The notes beneath the pieces are model-generated. The model was not told the DNA's origin. It saw only the letters and a program-made list of their open reading frames with translations, and did no database searches. A stretch of 64,000 nucleotides of DNA from Pseudomonas putida (GTDB lineage Bacteria > Pseudomonadota > Gammaproteobacteria > Pseudomonadales > Pseudomonadaceae), in contig NZ_CP026115.2 in assembly GCF_009883635.2 (NCBI RefSeq), forward strand, positions 1,116,001 to 1,180,000, written 5' to 3'. This document shows, one piece after another, positions 18,477 to 27,975 of the stretch; position 1 is the stretch's first letter; each line of letters starts with the position of its first letter. A program made the position numbers and the translations under genes.

Positions 18477-19403
18477 ATGAAACAGATTCACGTCATCGAC
18501 TCGCATACCGGCGGCGAACCGACCCGCCTGGTGATGAAAGGCTTCCCGCCGCTGCAGGGGCGCAGCATGGCCGAGCAGCGCGACGAACTGCGCGAGCTGC
18601 ACGATCAATGGCGCCGTGCCTGCCTGCTGGAACCACGCGGCAACGATGTGCTGGTCGGCGCGCTGTATTGCCCACCGGTGTCGGCCGACGCCACCTGCGG
18701 GGTGATCTTCTTCAACAACGCCGGCTACCTGAACATGTGCGGCCACGGCACCATCGGCCTGATTGCCTCGCTGCAGCACCTGGGCCTGATCGAGCCCGGC
18801 GTGCACAAGATCGACACCCCGGTCGGCCCGGTCAGCGCCACCCTGCATGAAGACGGCGCCATCACCGTCGGCAACGTGCCGTCCTACCGCTACCGCCAGC
18901 AGGTGGCGGTGGAGGTGCCCGGCCATGGCGTGGTGCGTGGCGACATCGCCTGGGGCGGCAACTGGTTCTTCCTGGTCTCTGAACACGGCCAGCGCATCGA
19001 ACTGGACAACCGCGAAGCCCTCACCGAGTACACCTGGGCCATGCTCAAGGCCCTCGAAGCCCAGGGCATCACCGGCGAGCACGGTGCGCCAATCGACCAT
19101 GTCGAGTTGTTCGCCGACGACGCCCATGCCGACAGCCGCAACTTCGTCATGTGCCCGGGCAAGGCCTACGACCGCTCGCCCTGTGGCACCGGCACCAGCG
19201 CCAAGCTGGCGTGCCTGGCCGCCGACGGCAAGCTCGAAGAAGGCCAGACCTGGGTCCAGGCCAGCATCACCGGTAGCCAGTTCCACGGCCGCTACGAGCG
19301 CGACGGCGAGCGCATTCGCCCGTTCATCACCGGCCGCGCCTACATGACCGCCGACAGCACTCTGCTGATCGACGAACAGGATCCATTCGCCTGGGGCATC
19401 TGA
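18477..19403 (+). CDS. 4-hydroxyproline 2-epimerase
   Basis: A 308-aa proline-racemase-family enzyme almost identical to the P. putida 4-hydroxyproline epimerase I remember. It converts trans-4-hydroxy-L-proline to cis-4-hydroxy-D-proline using two cysteines: Cys88 in MCGHGT and Cys236 in [10 protein letters not shown]. The ATG at 18477 gives the family-typical [17 protein letters not shown]; an in-frame ATG four codons upstream is less likely. This is the first enzyme of the pathway (called lhpA in P. aeruginosa). Confidence 0.96.
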   Translation: MKQIHVIDSHTGGEPTRLVMKGFPPLQGRSMAEQRDELRELHDQWRRACLLEPRGNDVLVGALYCPPVSADATCGVIFFNNAGYLNMCGHGTIGLIASLQHLGLIEPGVHKIDTPVGPVSATLHEDGAITVGNVPSYRYRQQVAVEVPGHGVVRGDIAWGGNWFFLVSEHGQRIELDNREALTEYTWAMLKALEAQGITGEHGAPIDHVELFADDAHADSRNFVMCPGKAYDRSPCGTGTSAKLACLAADGKLEEGQTWVQASITGSQFHGRYERDGERIRPFITGRAYMTADSTLLIDEQDPFAWGI

Positions 19404-19446
19404 ACCCGGCTTCTTGAACCACTGAATATCGCCAGGAGTGACAACA

Positions 19447-20394
19447 ATGACTGACAACATCTTCACCGGCACCATGCCTGCCCTGATGACCCCGTGCACT
19501 GCCGCGCGCAAGCCTGATTTCGACGCACTGGTGCGCAAGGGCCTCGAGTTGATCGAAGCCGGCATGAGCGCCGTGGTCTACTGCGGTTCGATGGGCGACT
19601 GGCCGCTGCTGACCGAAGCCGAACGCCAGGAAGGCGTGGCCCGCCTGGTGGCCGCCGGCATCCCGACCATCGTCGGCACCGGTGCGGTGAACACCCGCGA
19701 AGCCGTCGCCCACGCGGCCCATGCTGCCAAGGTGGGTGCCGCTGGCTTGATGGTCATCCCCCGCGTGCTCAGCCGCGGTGCATCGCTGATCGCCCAGAAA
19801 CACCACTTCTCGGCCATTCTCGCCGCCGCGCCGAAGTTGCCGGCGGTGATCTACAACAGCCCCTACTACGGCTTCGCCACCCGCGCCGACCTGTTCTTCG
19901 AACTGCGTCGCGAATTCCCCAACCTGATCGGCTTCAAGGAGTTCGGCGGCGGCGCCGACCTGCGCTACGCCGCCGAGCACATCACCTCGAAGGATGACGA
20001 CGTGACCCTGATGGTCGGCGTCGACACCCAGGTGGTGCATGGCTTCGTCAACTGCGCCGCCACCGGTGCCATCACCGGTATCGGCAACGCCCTGCCGCGT
20101 GAAGTGCTGCAGCTGGTTAGCCTGAGCAAGCAGGCCGCCAAGGGCGACGCCAAGGCCCGCCGCCTGGCTCGCGAACTGGAAGCGGCGCTGGCGGTGCTGT
20201 CGTCGTTCGATGAAGGCTGCGACCTGGTGCTGTACTACAAGCACCTGATGGTGCTCAACGGCGACAGCGAGTACAGCCTGCACTTCAACGAAACCGACGT
20301 GCTCACCGATGCCCAGCGCAACTTTGCCGAGCAGCAGTACGGGTTGTTCCGCAAGTGGTACGCCAGCTGGTCGGCCGAGCAGAACCTGACCTGA
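19447..20394 (+). CDS. 1-pyrroline-4-hydroxy-2-carboxylate deaminase (DapA superfamily)
   Basis: A 315-aa DHDPS/NAL-superfamily barrel. The Schiff-base lysine is Lys164 in GFKEFGGG and the catalytic tyrosine is Tyr136 in IYNSPYYG. In hydroxyproline breakdown this enzyme deaminates 1-pyrroline-4-hydroxy-2-carboxylate to 2-oxoglutarate semialdehyde, which fits its neighbours. The ATG at 19447 follows AGGAG; a GTG at 19438 is also in frame. The sequence around the start is ACAAC-rich and close to, but not a full match of, the Hfq/Crc motif. Confidence 0.93.
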   Translation: MTDNIFTGTMPALMTPCTAARKPDFDALVRKGLELIEAGMSAVVYCGSMGDWPLLTEAERQEGVARLVAAGIPTIVGTGAVNTREAVAHAAHAAKVGAAGLMVIPRVLSRGASLIAQKHHFSAILAAAPKLPAVIYNSPYYGFATRADLFFELRREFPNLIGFKEFGGGADLRYAAEHITSKDDDVTLMVGVDTQVVHGFVNCAATGAITGIGNALPREVLQLVSLSKQAAKGDAKARRLARELEAALAVLSSFDEGCDLVLYYKHLMVLNGDSEYSLHFNETDVLTDAQRNFAEQQYGLFRKWYASWSAEQNLT

Positions 20395-20416
20395 CCCCCG
20401 GGGCTGCGTCGCGAAA

Positions 20417-20433
20417 GGGGCGCAAAGCGCCCC
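20417..20433 (+). terminator. short intercistronic G+C hairpin
   Basis: ggggcgc-aaa-gcgcccc forms a 7-base-pair stem in the 71-base gap between the deaminase and dehydrogenase genes. No T-run follows, so it is more likely an attenuating or mRNA-protecting hairpin than a full terminator. Confidence 0.45.
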
Positions 20434-20465
20434 CCGATCCAGAAACTGATTACGAAGGAGGCTCC

Positions 20466-22043
20466 ATGACCCTGACAGGCAACCTGCTGATCGGCCAGCG
20501 CGCCGTACCCGGCAGCCGCGACGCGATCCGCGCCATCGACCCGGCCACCAACCAGGCCCTCGAACCCGCCTACGCCGGCGGCACAGGCGAACACGTGGCC
20601 CAGGCCTGCGCACTGGCCTGGGCGGCGTTCGATGCCTACCGCGAAACCTCGCTGGAGCAGCGCGCCCATTTCCTCGAAACCATCGCCAGCGAAATCGAAG
20701 CGCTGGGCGATGCACTGATCGACCGCGCCGTGGCCGAAAGCGGCCTGCCCAAGGCGCGCATCCAGGGCGAGCGTGGCCGCACCTGCACGCAACTGCGCAC
20801 CTTTGCCCGGGTGGTCCGCAGCGGCGAATGGCTCGATGTGCGGGTCAACAATGCCCTGGCCGAACGCCAGCCGCTGCCGCGCGCTGACCTGCGCCAGCGC
20901 CAGGTGGCCCTCGGCCCGGTGGCGGTGTTCGGCGCCAGCAACTTCCCCCTGGCCTTTTCGGTAGCCGGCGGCGACACCGCCTCGGCACTGGCTGCCGGAT
21001 GCCCGGTGGTGGTCAAGGCCCACGCCGCGCACCCCGGCACCAGTGAACTGGTCGGCCAGGCCGTGGCCCGCGCGGTCAAACCCTGCGGCCTGCCTGAGGG
21101 CGTGTTCTCGTTGCTGTATGGTGCCGGCCGTGAAGTCGGCATTGCTCTGGTCAGCGACCCACGCATCAAGGCGGTAGGCTTCACCGGCTCGCGCAGCGGT
21201 GGAATCGCCCTGTGCCAGGCGGCCCAGGCCCGCCCGGAGCCAATTCCGGTGTACGCCGAAATGAGCTCGATCAACCCGGTGTTCCTTTTCGACGCCGCGC
21301 TGCAGGCCCGTGGCGCAGCCCTGGCGCAAGGCTTCGTCGCCTCGCTGACCCAGGGCGCCGGGCAGTTCTGCACCAACCCAGGCCTGGTGATCGCCCGCCA
21401 GGGGCCAGCGCTGCAGCGCTTCATCGAGGCTGCCAGCGAACATGTACGCCAGGCCGCCGCGCAGACCATGCTCACCCCGGGCATTGCCAGCGCCTATGCC
21501 ACTGGCGTCGGCGCCTTGGCCAACAACGCCAACGCTACGATTGCCGCCAGCGGCCAGACGCAGCAAGGGCCGAACCAATGCCAGGCACAGCTGTTCGTGA
21601 CTCAGGCCGAAGCGTTTCTCAGCGACCCGGCGTTGCAGGCCGAAGTGTTCGGCGCCGCTTCGCTGGTGGTGGCCTGCGCCAGCGACGAGCAGGTCCGCCA
21701 GGTGGCCGAGCACCTTGAAGGCCAACTGACCGCCACGCTGCAACTGGACGATGCCGACATCGACAGCGCCCGCGCCCTGCTGCCAACCTTGGAACGCAAG
21801 GCCGGGCGCATCCTGGTCAACGGCTGGCCGACCGGTGTCGAAGTATGTGATGCGATGGTCCACGGCGGGCCGTTCCCGGCCACTTCCGATGCCCGCACCA
21901 CCTCGGTCGGCACGGCGGCGATCCTGCGCTTCCTGCGCCCGGTGTGCTACCAGGACTTCCCCGATGCCCTGCTGCCCCAGGCGCTCCAGCACGGCAACCC
22001 GCTGCAGCTGCGGCGCTTGCTCGACGGTAAACGGGAAGCCTGA
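20466..22043 (+). CDS. 2-oxoglutarate semialdehyde dehydrogenase (NADP-type ALDH)
   Basis: A 525-aa aldehyde dehydrogenase. The catalytic residues are Glu265 in [10 protein letters not shown] and Cys302 in AGQFCTNPG. The cofactor region is [19 protein letters not shown] and GFTGSRSGG. The length and the NFPLAFS motif fit the type III ketoglutarate-semialdehyde dehydrogenases that finish hydroxyproline, glucarate or arabinose breakdown, giving 2-oxoglutarate for the TCA cycle. The start has a strong GGAGG five bases upstream. The last gene of the operon starts two bases after its stop. Confidence 0.94.
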   Translation: MTLTGNLLIGQRAVPGSRDAIRAIDPATNQALEPAYAGGTGEHVAQACALAWAAFDAYRETSLEQRAHFLETIASEIEALGDALIDRAVAESGLPKARIQGERGRTCTQLRTFARVVRSGEWLDVRVNNALAERQPLPRADLRQRQVALGPVAVFGASNFPLAFSVAGGDTASALAAGCPVVVKAHAAHPGTSELVGQAVARAVKPCGLPEGVFSLLYGAGREVGIALVSDPRIKAVGFTGSRSGGIALCQAAQARPEPIPVYAEMSSINPVFLFDAALQARGAALAQGFVASLTQGAGQFCTNPGLVIARQGPALQRFIEAASEHVRQAAAQTMLTPGIASAYATGVGALANNANATIAASGQTQQGPNQCQAQLFVTQAEAFLSDPALQAEVFGAASLVVACASDEQVRQVAEHLEGQLTATLQLDDADIDSARALLPTLERKAGRILVNGWPTGVEVCDAMVHGGPFPATSDARTTSVGTAAILRFLRPVCYQDFPDALLPQALQHGNPLQLRRLLDGKREA

Positions 22044-22045
22044 GC

Positions 22046-23293
22046 ATGGTCGACACCCCTGAAACCGATATCGCCGTGGTCGGCGCCGGCATCGTCGGCG
22101 TGGCCTGCGCCCTGCAACTGGCCCGCCAGGGCCGTCGGGTGCTGCTGCTCGATCACCAGGCGCCCGGCCAGGGCGCCTCCTACGGCAACGCCGGGCACCT
22201 GGCCACCGAGCAGGTCTTCCCGATCGCTGACCTGTCGATCCTCAAGCGCCTGCCGCGCATGCTGCTCGACCCGATGGGCCCGCTGCGCCTGGACTGGAAG
22301 TACCTGCCCAAGGCCATGCCATGGTTCATCCACCTGCTGCTCAACCTGCGCCCGGCGCCGTTCCAGCGCAGCGTGGCCGGTATCCGGGCGCTGAACGAAG
22401 GCAGCCTGGAGGCCTGGCAGCGCCTGCTGGGCTCGATCGGGCGCAGCGAGCTGTTCAAGGAAGATGGCTCGTTGCTGGTGTTTGAACGACCCGAGTCACG
22501 CCAGGCGCTGCAAGCCTTGCAGGCGCGCATGCAGCAACAGAACGTGGCGGTCGATTTCTGGCCGGCCGAGCACGTGCGCGAGGCCGCACCGCAACTGAAC
22601 CCTGCGCTGTTGGGCGGTTTGTTCTTCCCGCGTACCGGGCACTTCATCGACCCGTACCAGGTGGTCTGCGCGCTGTTCGAGGCAGCCAAGTCCAGCGGTG
22701 TGCGTTTCGTCCAGGCGCGGGTTTCGGGTGGGCAACTGCAGGGCGACGGAGTCCGCCTGGCCAGTGACCAGGGGACGTTCAAAGCGCGCCAGGTGCTGCT
22801 CAGTTGCGGCGCACATTCTGCGCAGCTGACCGCAGCACTGACCGGCAAGCGCGTACCGCTGGACACCGAGCGCGGCTATCACCTGATGCTGCCGCAGGAA
22901 CGTCAGCGCCTGCCGTTCGCGGTCACCTCACTGGAGCGCAAGTTCATCATGACGCCCATGGCTGATGGGCTGCGCCTGGCCGGCACGGTGGAGTTCGCCG
23001 GCCTCGATGCGCCGCCCAGCATGCAGCGGGCGTGGCAGTTGCACCGGTTGAGCAAAGGCTTGTTCCGCCAGGACCTGAGCGTAGAAGGCGCAACGCCATG
23101 GATGGGTTTCAGGCCATCGTTGCCGGACTCGTTGCCGGTGATCGACCAGGTGTGTGATGGGCGGGTACTGCTGGCGTTCGGGCATCAGCATCTGGGCTTG
23201 ACCCAGGCAGCGGTGACGGCGGAATGGGTGGGGCGTCTGGCTGGGCTGGCCGGTGCCCCCGACCTGGGGGCCTACCGGCTGGATCGCTTCTGA
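22046..23293 (+). CDS. FAD-dependent cis-4-hydroxy-D-proline dehydrogenase (DadA-like)
   Basis: A 415-aa DAO-family flavoprotein. The dinucleotide motif is IAVVGAGIVGVACALQL at about residues 9-25, followed by LLDHQAPGQGASYGNAGHLA and the C-terminal PDSLPVIDQ and GHQHLGLTQA. It oxidises cis-4-hydroxy-D-proline to 1-pyrroline-4-hydroxy-2-carboxylate, passing electrons to the respiratory chain. The ATG lies two bases past the dehydrogenase stop, so translation is probably coupled. Unlike the multi-subunit P. aeruginosa enzyme, this is a single-gene version. Confidence 0.92.
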   Translation: MVDTPETDIAVVGAGIVGVACALQLARQGRRVLLLDHQAPGQGASYGNAGHLATEQVFPIADLSILKRLPRMLLDPMGPLRLDWKYLPKAMPWFIHLLLNLRPAPFQRSVAGIRALNEGSLEAWQRLLGSIGRSELFKEDGSLLVFERPESRQALQALQARMQQQNVAVDFWPAEHVREAAPQLNPALLGGLFFPRTGHFIDPYQVVCALFEAAKSSGVRFVQARVSGGQLQGDGVRLASDQGTFKARQVLLSCGAHSAQLTAALTGKRVPLDTERGYHLMLPQERQRLPFAVTSLERKFIMTPMADGLRLAGTVEFAGLDAPPSMQRAWQLHRLSKGLFRQDLSVEGATPWMGFRPSLPDSLPVIDQVCDGRVLLAFGHQHLGLTQAAVTAEWVGRLAGLAGAPDLGAYRLDRF

Positions 23294-23315
23294 TGCTCAG
23301 GGGCACGCCCGGCAT

Positions 23316-24116
23316 TCAAGGGTGCTGCGGGTCGTGCCCCAATGACTGCAGGAACAATGAAAACAGCTCTGGCTGCGACGAGATATCCAGCTTGGCATAC
23401 AGGTGGCGACGATGAACCTTGATCGTCTCGGGTGAAATCGCCAGGCGCTCGGCCATGGCCTTCGAGGAAAACCCGCGCAAGATCAGCCGGGCAATCTCCA
23501 GCTCGCGCTCGGACAACACCCCAGCGCCGAACTGGCTGAGGGCGTCACGCACCTGCACCGCCACCGGCTCATCCTGCGCCAGCACGTGCTTGCTACCGGC
23601 CTGCCAATGCTGCTGCATCAGCGCCAGCACCCACGGGCAGAGCATCGCCAGCAAGCCGCACTGCTCGGCATCGAAGGCGACCCCCCGCCCCAGCGACAAG
23701 CTCAGCGCGCCCTGGCCTGGGAGCTGCAGGATGAACTGCACCTCATCCGCCAGCACATGGGCCTGGAACCAGCTGATGTAGTACTCGCTCTCGTGGAACT
23801 GGTCCGGCGCCACTTCGTCAAGCCGATACAAGCCACTGCCCACACCGTCCTGGCACGCCAGGTAGAACGGGTCGAGCTGATACAGCCCGCTCAGGTACAT
23901 GGACATCGCCACAGGCCCCGCCTGCGGCGTCGCATCGTGCTCTTCCAGCACCACCGGGGTACCGCTGCCGGGGTAGTACGCCGCCAGGGCGTTATCGAAC
24001 GGCAACCAGCGATGCAGCAACAGGATCAGTTGCTTCCAGAAGCGTGGCTGACCGATCTGTTCGATGGTGCGGCCAAGATTGGCATGCATGCCGACTTCAT
24101 GAAAAACGTTGTGCAC
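23316..24116 (-). CDS. LuxR-family transcriptional regulator
   Basis: A 266-aa protein with a C-terminal LuxR HTH (LSERELEIARLILRGFSSKAMAERL, ISPETIKVHRRHLYAKL). The roughly 190-residue N-terminal part is not an obvious acyl-homoserine-lactone domain and has no receiver aspartate context. A GTG start at 24116 is preferred because GGGGAG lies eight bases upstream; an ATG at 24089 is the alternative. It converges on the hydroxyproline operon and diverges from the permease/P1-peptidase pair, which it probably controls. Confidence 0.88.
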   Translation of the reverse strand: MHNVFHEVGMHANLGRTIEQIGQPRFWKQLILLLHRWLPFDNALAAYYPGSGTPVVLEEHDATPQAGPVAMSMYLSGLYQLDPFYLACQDGVGSGLYRLDEVAPDQFHESEYYISWFQAHVLADEVQFILQLPGQGALSLSLGRGVAFDAEQCGLLAMLCPWVLALMQQHWQAGSKHVLAQDEPVAVQVRDALSQFGAGVLSERELEIARLILRGFSSKAMAERLAISPETIKVHRRHLYAKLDISSQPELFSLFLQSLGHDPQHP

Positions 24117-24236
24117 CGTGCCGGCTCCCCTGAAAAGGTGATGCGATTTCCCTCCTTTGCAGCGCCCACGTCAAGGGGCGTAACCCCAAATGGTAATTGG
24201 CCGGCCACTGCGCCAGGCCTAGATTGCAGCCCATGC

Positions 24237-24258
24237 AACACCCCATCCGCAGGGTGTT
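24237..24258. promoter_or_regulatory. inverted repeat, candidate LuxR-type operator
   Basis: AACACCC-N8-GGGTGTT is a perfect 7+7 inverted repeat about 50 bases upstream of the permease start and about 120 bases upstream of the luxR-type start, in the only shared control region. A second smaller one, GGGG-CGTAA-CCCC, lies at 24175-24187. Assigned by symmetry and position only. Confidence 0.45.
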
Positions 24259-24285
24259 CGCGCCTTTCGTCACTGCCTCAACCCC

Positions 24286-24293
24286 AATAACAA
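24286..24293 (+). promoter_or_regulatory. candidate Hfq/Crc catabolite-activity motif
   Basis: AATAACAA matches the AANAANAA Hfq/Crc recognition sequence and lies directly upstream of the GAGGA ribosome-binding site of the permease at 24309. In P. putida such sites give catabolite repression of secondary carbon and nitrogen sources. Direct match to the motif; function inferred. Confidence 0.5.
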
Positions 24294-24308
24294 TTCGAGG
24301 AAAACGAC

Positions 24309-25658
24309 ATGCACGACAGTGCGCTAAAGCCCAGCCTGGGCATGCTCGATGTGGTTGCGATCACCGTTTCGGCGGTGACTCCGGCCAGTTCCGTATTTGT
24401 GATTGCACCCTTCGCCATTGCCCAGGCTGGCAGCGGCGCGGTGCTGGCCTTCGTGCTGGCGGCAGTGCTGGCGCTGATGTTCGCCTGGTGCTATGCCGAA
24501 CTGGGCCGCGCCCATAGTTCGGCCGGTGGCGAATATGTGTATGCCAAGCGCGTGTTCGGCGGCCTGGCCGGCTACGCCACCTTTGTCACGGTGCTGGTCT
24601 CGCTGCTGTTCATTCCACCGGTGCTGGCCACCGGGGCTGCTACCTACCTGAACAGCGCCCTGGGCACGGCCTTCGATACCCAGGCCGTGGCCCTGGCGAT
24701 CGTCGCCGGCAGCTATGCCCTCGGCATCCTCAACATCCGCCTCAACGCCTGGGTCACGGGCGTGTTCCTGTTGTGCGAAATGGCGGCGGTGCTGGTCATC
24801 GTGGCGCTGGGCCTGGGTAACGTGAGCCAGCCGCTGAGCGTGTTGATCACGCCCCAGCACATGGACCACGGCCTGCTCAGCGCCGCCCCCTGGGCGCTGG
24901 TGTTCGCCTCGATCGGCACGGCCCTGTTCGCCTACAACGGCTTCGGCGCCGCCGTGGTGCTGGCCGAAGACATGAAGGACGGTGGCCGCAGCACCCATCG
25001 GGCAGTGCTCTGGTCCCTGGCGCTGGTGGTGGCCATCGAGCTGGTGCCCATCTGCGCACTGTTGCTGGGCGCGCCATCGCTGGAGGCGATGCTGGCCAGC
25101 AGCGACCCCATCGGCTACCTGCTCAACGCCCACGGCAACCCGATGCTGTCACGGCTGGTGAGCGCGGGCATTTTCCTTTCGGTGTTCAATGCCATCATCG
25201 CCATTGTCATCCAGTCCGGCCGGGTGATCTTCAGCAGTGGCCGCGATCAACTGTGGACGCCAACCCTGAACCGCCTGTTCACCCGCATCCACCCACGCTG
25301 GGATTCGCCCTGGCTGGCCACCCTGCTGCTGGCCATACCGTCCGCTGCCCTGAGCTTCAGCTCCAATCTGGAAGAGATGACCTCGTTCACCGTGCTGCTG
25401 CTCCTGATGGTGTACCTGGCGGTCGCGCTGTGCGCTCTGTTCAGCCGTGTGCTGCGCAGCGACCGCGAACACCCCTATCGCATGCCCCTGTGGCCGTTGC
25501 CAGCGCTGCTGGCGGTGGTCGGCGCGGGTTACCTGCTGCTCAGCGGCCTGCTGGCCGCGCCCCTTCGCGACATCCTCATCATTCTCGTGCTGCTGGCCGT
25601 CTCGGTGATGCTCTACAGCACCTACGGCAAGTTCAGCCCAGCCTTCCAGAAACTCTGA
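24309..25658 (+). CDS. APC-family amino-acid/amine permease
   Basis: A 449-aa transporter with 12 hydrophobic segments. The N-terminus SLGMLDVVAITVSAVTPASSVFVIAPFAIAQAGSG-type region and AWCYAELGR are APC features. The start has GAGGA seven bases upstream. The next gene, a P1 peptidase, begins 30 bases after its stop, so the two are likely one operon importing and then hydrolysing an amide or small peptide. The substrate is unknown. Confidence 0.88.
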   Translation: MHDSALKPSLGMLDVVAITVSAVTPASSVFVIAPFAIAQAGSGAVLAFVLAAVLALMFAWCYAELGRAHSSAGGEYVYAKRVFGGLAGYATFVTVLVSLLFIPPVLATGAATYLNSALGTAFDTQAVALAIVAGSYALGILNIRLNAWVTGVFLLCEMAAVLVIVALGLGNVSQPLSVLITPQHMDHGLLSAAPWALVFASIGTALFAYNGFGAAVVLAEDMKDGGRSTHRAVLWSLALVVAIELVPICALLLGAPSLEAMLASSDPIGYLLNAHGNPMLSRLVSAGIFLSVFNAIIAIVIQSGRVIFSSGRDQLWTPTLNRLFTRIHPRWDSPWLATLLLAIPSAALSFSSNLEEMTSFTVLLLLMVYLAVALCALFSRVLRSDREHPYRMPLWPLPALLAVVGAGYLLLSGLLAAPLRDILIILVLLAVSVMLYSTYGKFSPAFQKL

Positions 25659-25688
25659 CCCACAACGCTCTGACCCACAGGAGTCCCT

Positions 25689-26792
25689 ATGCGCGCTCGT
25701 CAACTTGGTATCAGCCTGGGCCATGGCCTGCCCGGTGAATTCAACGCCATCACTGATGTACCCGGCATCCGTGTCGGCCACAGCACCTTGATGGCCGACG
25801 GTGCCGGCCAGCAGGTACGCACCGGCGTGACGGTGATCCAGCCACGCCCGGCTGCGGCCCGCCTGGCGCCTTGCTTTGCCGGGGTCCACGTACTCAACGG
25901 CAACGGCGACGCCACCGGCCTTGAGTGGATCCGCGAAGCCGGCCTGCTGACCACGCCGATTGCCATCACCAACACCCACAGTGTCGGGGTGGTGCGCGAC
26001 GCATTGATCGCCGCAGAACGCGACACCCTGGCCGACCCGTCGGTGTACTGGTGCATGCCCGTGGTGCTGGAAACCTACGATGGCCTGCTCAACGATATCT
26101 GGGGCCAGCACGTAGGGCCCGATCAGGTGAACGAAGCGCTGGCCCGCGCCGAATCCGGGCCGGTTGCCGAAGGTGCGGTGGGCGGTGGCACCGGCATGAT
26201 CTGCCATGAGTTCAAGGGCGGTATCGGCACGGCTTCACGGCGCCTGCCACCTGACCAGGGGGGCTGGACGGTGGGCGTGCTGCTGCAGGCCAACCACGGC
26301 CAGCGGCGGGAGCTGCGGGTCGATGGCTACCCTGTCGGCCGGGTGCTCGACGAGATCCCCTCGCCTTTCGCCGAACGGGGCGAGCCGGGCATGGGTTCGA
26401 TCGTGGTGATCATCGCCACCGATGCCCCGTTGCTGCCCCACCAGTGCCAGCGTCTGGCGCAGCGGGCCTCGATCGGCATCGCCCGGACCGGGGGCGGTAC
26501 CGAAGATGCCAGCGGCGATCTGTTCGTGGCGTTTTCCACTGCCGACCAGCAACTGCCGCCTGCGGCCTATGGGCGCAAGGGGGTGCCATTCAGTCAGCCG
26601 GTACAGATGCTCGCCAATGACCATATCACGCCGCTTTTCATGGCGGCGGCAGAGGCGGTGGAGGAAGCGATCGTCAACGCACTGGTTGCAGGCCAAGACA
26701 TGCTTACAGCGGATGGGGTTCTGGTGCCGGGGTTGGGTGGGCAACGCTTGCTGAGCGCGATGCGCCAGGTTGGCTGGCGCATCGGCGAGTAG
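25689..26792 (+). CDS. P1-family (DmpA-like) self-cleaving aminopeptidase
   Basis: A 367-aa N-terminal-nucleophile hydrolase of the DmpA/BapA type. Family motifs are ITDVPGIRVGH near residue 21, GAVGGGTGMICHEFKGGIGT near 163 and TEDASGDLFVAFST. Ser275 in ASGD should be the nucleophile freed by autocleavage between Ala274 and Ser275; DmpA itself cleaves Gly-Ser. The family removes D- or beta-amino-acid residues from amides and short peptides. No signal peptide is visible, so it is probably cytoplasmic and works on what the upstream permease imports. Confidence 0.9.
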   Translation: MRARQLGISLGHGLPGEFNAITDVPGIRVGHSTLMADGAGQQVRTGVTVIQPRPAAARLAPCFAGVHVLNGNGDATGLEWIREAGLLTTPIAITNTHSVGVVRDALIAAERDTLADPSVYWCMPVVLETYDGLLNDIWGQHVGPDQVNEALARAESGPVAEGAVGGGTGMICHEFKGGIGTASRRLPPDQGGWTVGVLLQANHGQRRELRVDGYPVGRVLDEIPSPFAERGEPGMGSIVVIIATDAPLLPHQCQRLAQRASIGIARTGGGTEDASGDLFVAFSTADQQLPPAAYGRKGVPFSQPVQMLANDHITPLFMAAAEAVEEAIVNALVAGQDMLTADGVLVPGLGGQRLLSAMRQVGWRIGE

Positions 26793-26835
26793 TCGGCGCC
26801 CCCGGGCACTGCAGTGCCTGGGGGTTGCTCAAGGC

Positions 26836-27927
26836 TCAGCGATAACGCTCGAGCCAGTGCGCATACGGTGCCGGCAAGGTCCAGGAGGCCTTGTCCACGC
26901 CCAGCTCCTTGGCTGCGAAGTACGCCCAGTGCGGGTCGGCCAGGTGCGCACGGCCAACCGAAACCAGGTCCAGCTGACGTGACTGCAGCGCTTCCTCGGC
27001 GAGTTGCGGCGTACCAAAGCCCCACGCCGAAGTCACCGGCAGCCCTGCCTCACGACGTACGCGCTCGGCAATCGGGCCCATGAATGCAGGGCCCCATGGA
27101 ATGTTGGTTTCAGGAATGGTGAAGCCGACACTGACGCTCAGCAGGTCCAACCCGCCCGCCTTGAAGCGGCGCGCCAGTTCGATCGATTCTTCCAGGGTCT
27201 GCTCATCGCGACCGTCATATTCCAGCACACCAAAGCGCGCGGTCAGCGGCAGGTTCTCCGGCCAGACCTCACGCACGGCGGCCAGGGTTTCCAGCAGGAA
27301 GCGGCTACGGTTGTCGAAGCTGCCACCGTAGGCATCGGTGCGCTGGTTGGAGTGCTCGGAGAAGAAGCTCTGCCCCAGGTAGCCATGGGCGAAGTGCAGC
27401 TCGATCCACTCGAAACCGGCATCACGCGCACGGCGCGCGGCGTCGACGAAATCCTGTTTGACCCGGGCGATGTCGTCCAGGGTCATCGCGCGCGGTACTT
27501 TCGGCAGGTGCGCGCCAAAAGCGATTGCCGACGGCGCGATAGTGTCCCAACCACGGGCATCGTCGCCGGTGATGTGGTCATCCCCTTCCCACGGGCGGTT
27601 GGCGCTGGCCTTGCGCCCGGCATGGGCAATCTGGATGCCCGGCACGGATCCTGCGGCCTTGATCGCCTGCACCACCGGCACGAAGGCCTGGGCATGGGCG
27701 TCGCTCCAGATCCCGGCGCAACCGGGGGTAATGCGCCCTTCCGGCGCCACCGCGGTGGCCTCGACTACCAGCAGGCCGGCACCGCCCCGGGCCAGGCCGG
27801 CCAGGTGCACATGGTGCCAGTCGTTGATCATGCCGTCCTCGGCCATGTACTGGCACATCGGCGGGATAGCGATGCGGTTACGCAAAGTGACATCTTTGAG
27901 AGTGTAAGGTTGGAACAGGGCAGACAT
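26836..27927 (-). CDS. xenA: xenobiotic reductase A (old yellow enzyme)
   Basis: A 363-aa FMN enzyme nearly identical to P. putida XenA as I remember it. Cys25 in IPPMCQYM tunes FMN and the substrate. The conserved pair ELHFAHGYLGQSFFS and VSVGRAHLADP is present. It reduces activated alkenes and nitrate esters with NADPH. The ATG at 27927 (MSALFQPYTLKDV) is the known start; the longer frame runs into the divergent regulator. Control is probably by the ArsR-type repressor next door through the palindrome at 27957-27974. Confidence 0.96.
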   Translation of the reverse strand: MSALFQPYTLKDVTLRNRIAIPPMCQYMAEDGMINDWHHVHLAGLARGGAGLLVVEATAVAPEGRITPGCAGIWSDAHAQAFVPVVQAIKAAGSVPGIQIAHAGRKASANRPWEGDDHITGDDARGWDTIAPSAIAFGAHLPKVPRAMTLDDIARVKQDFVDAARRARDAGFEWIELHFAHGYLGQSFFSEHSNQRTDAYGGSFDNRSRFLLETLAAVREVWPENLPLTARFGVLEYDGRDEQTLEESIELARRFKAGGLDLLSVSVGFTIPETNIPWGPAFMGPIAERVRREAGLPVTSAWGFGTPQLAEEALQSRQLDLVSVGRAHLADPHWAYFAAKELGVDKASWTLPAPYAHWLERYR

Positions 27928-27956
27928 GGGCAGCTCCGGATCATTTGCATACGATT

Positions 27957-27974
27957 GTTCGATCATAATCGAAC
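27957..27974. promoter_or_regulatory. palindromic operator between xenA and arsR-type gene
   Basis: GTTCGAT-CATA-ATCGAAC is a perfect 7+7 inverted repeat ending one base before the regulator's ATG and 30 bases upstream of the xenA start. Placement over both promoters fits an autoregulatory ArsR repressor that also silences xenA. Seen directly; function inferred. Confidence 0.65.
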
Positions 27975-27975
27975 T

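Noticed and set aside
19447..20394. dapA paralogue for lysine synthesis
   Set aside because: Same superfamily, but it sits within the hydroxyproline operon and a canonical dapA is present at 45746-46633.
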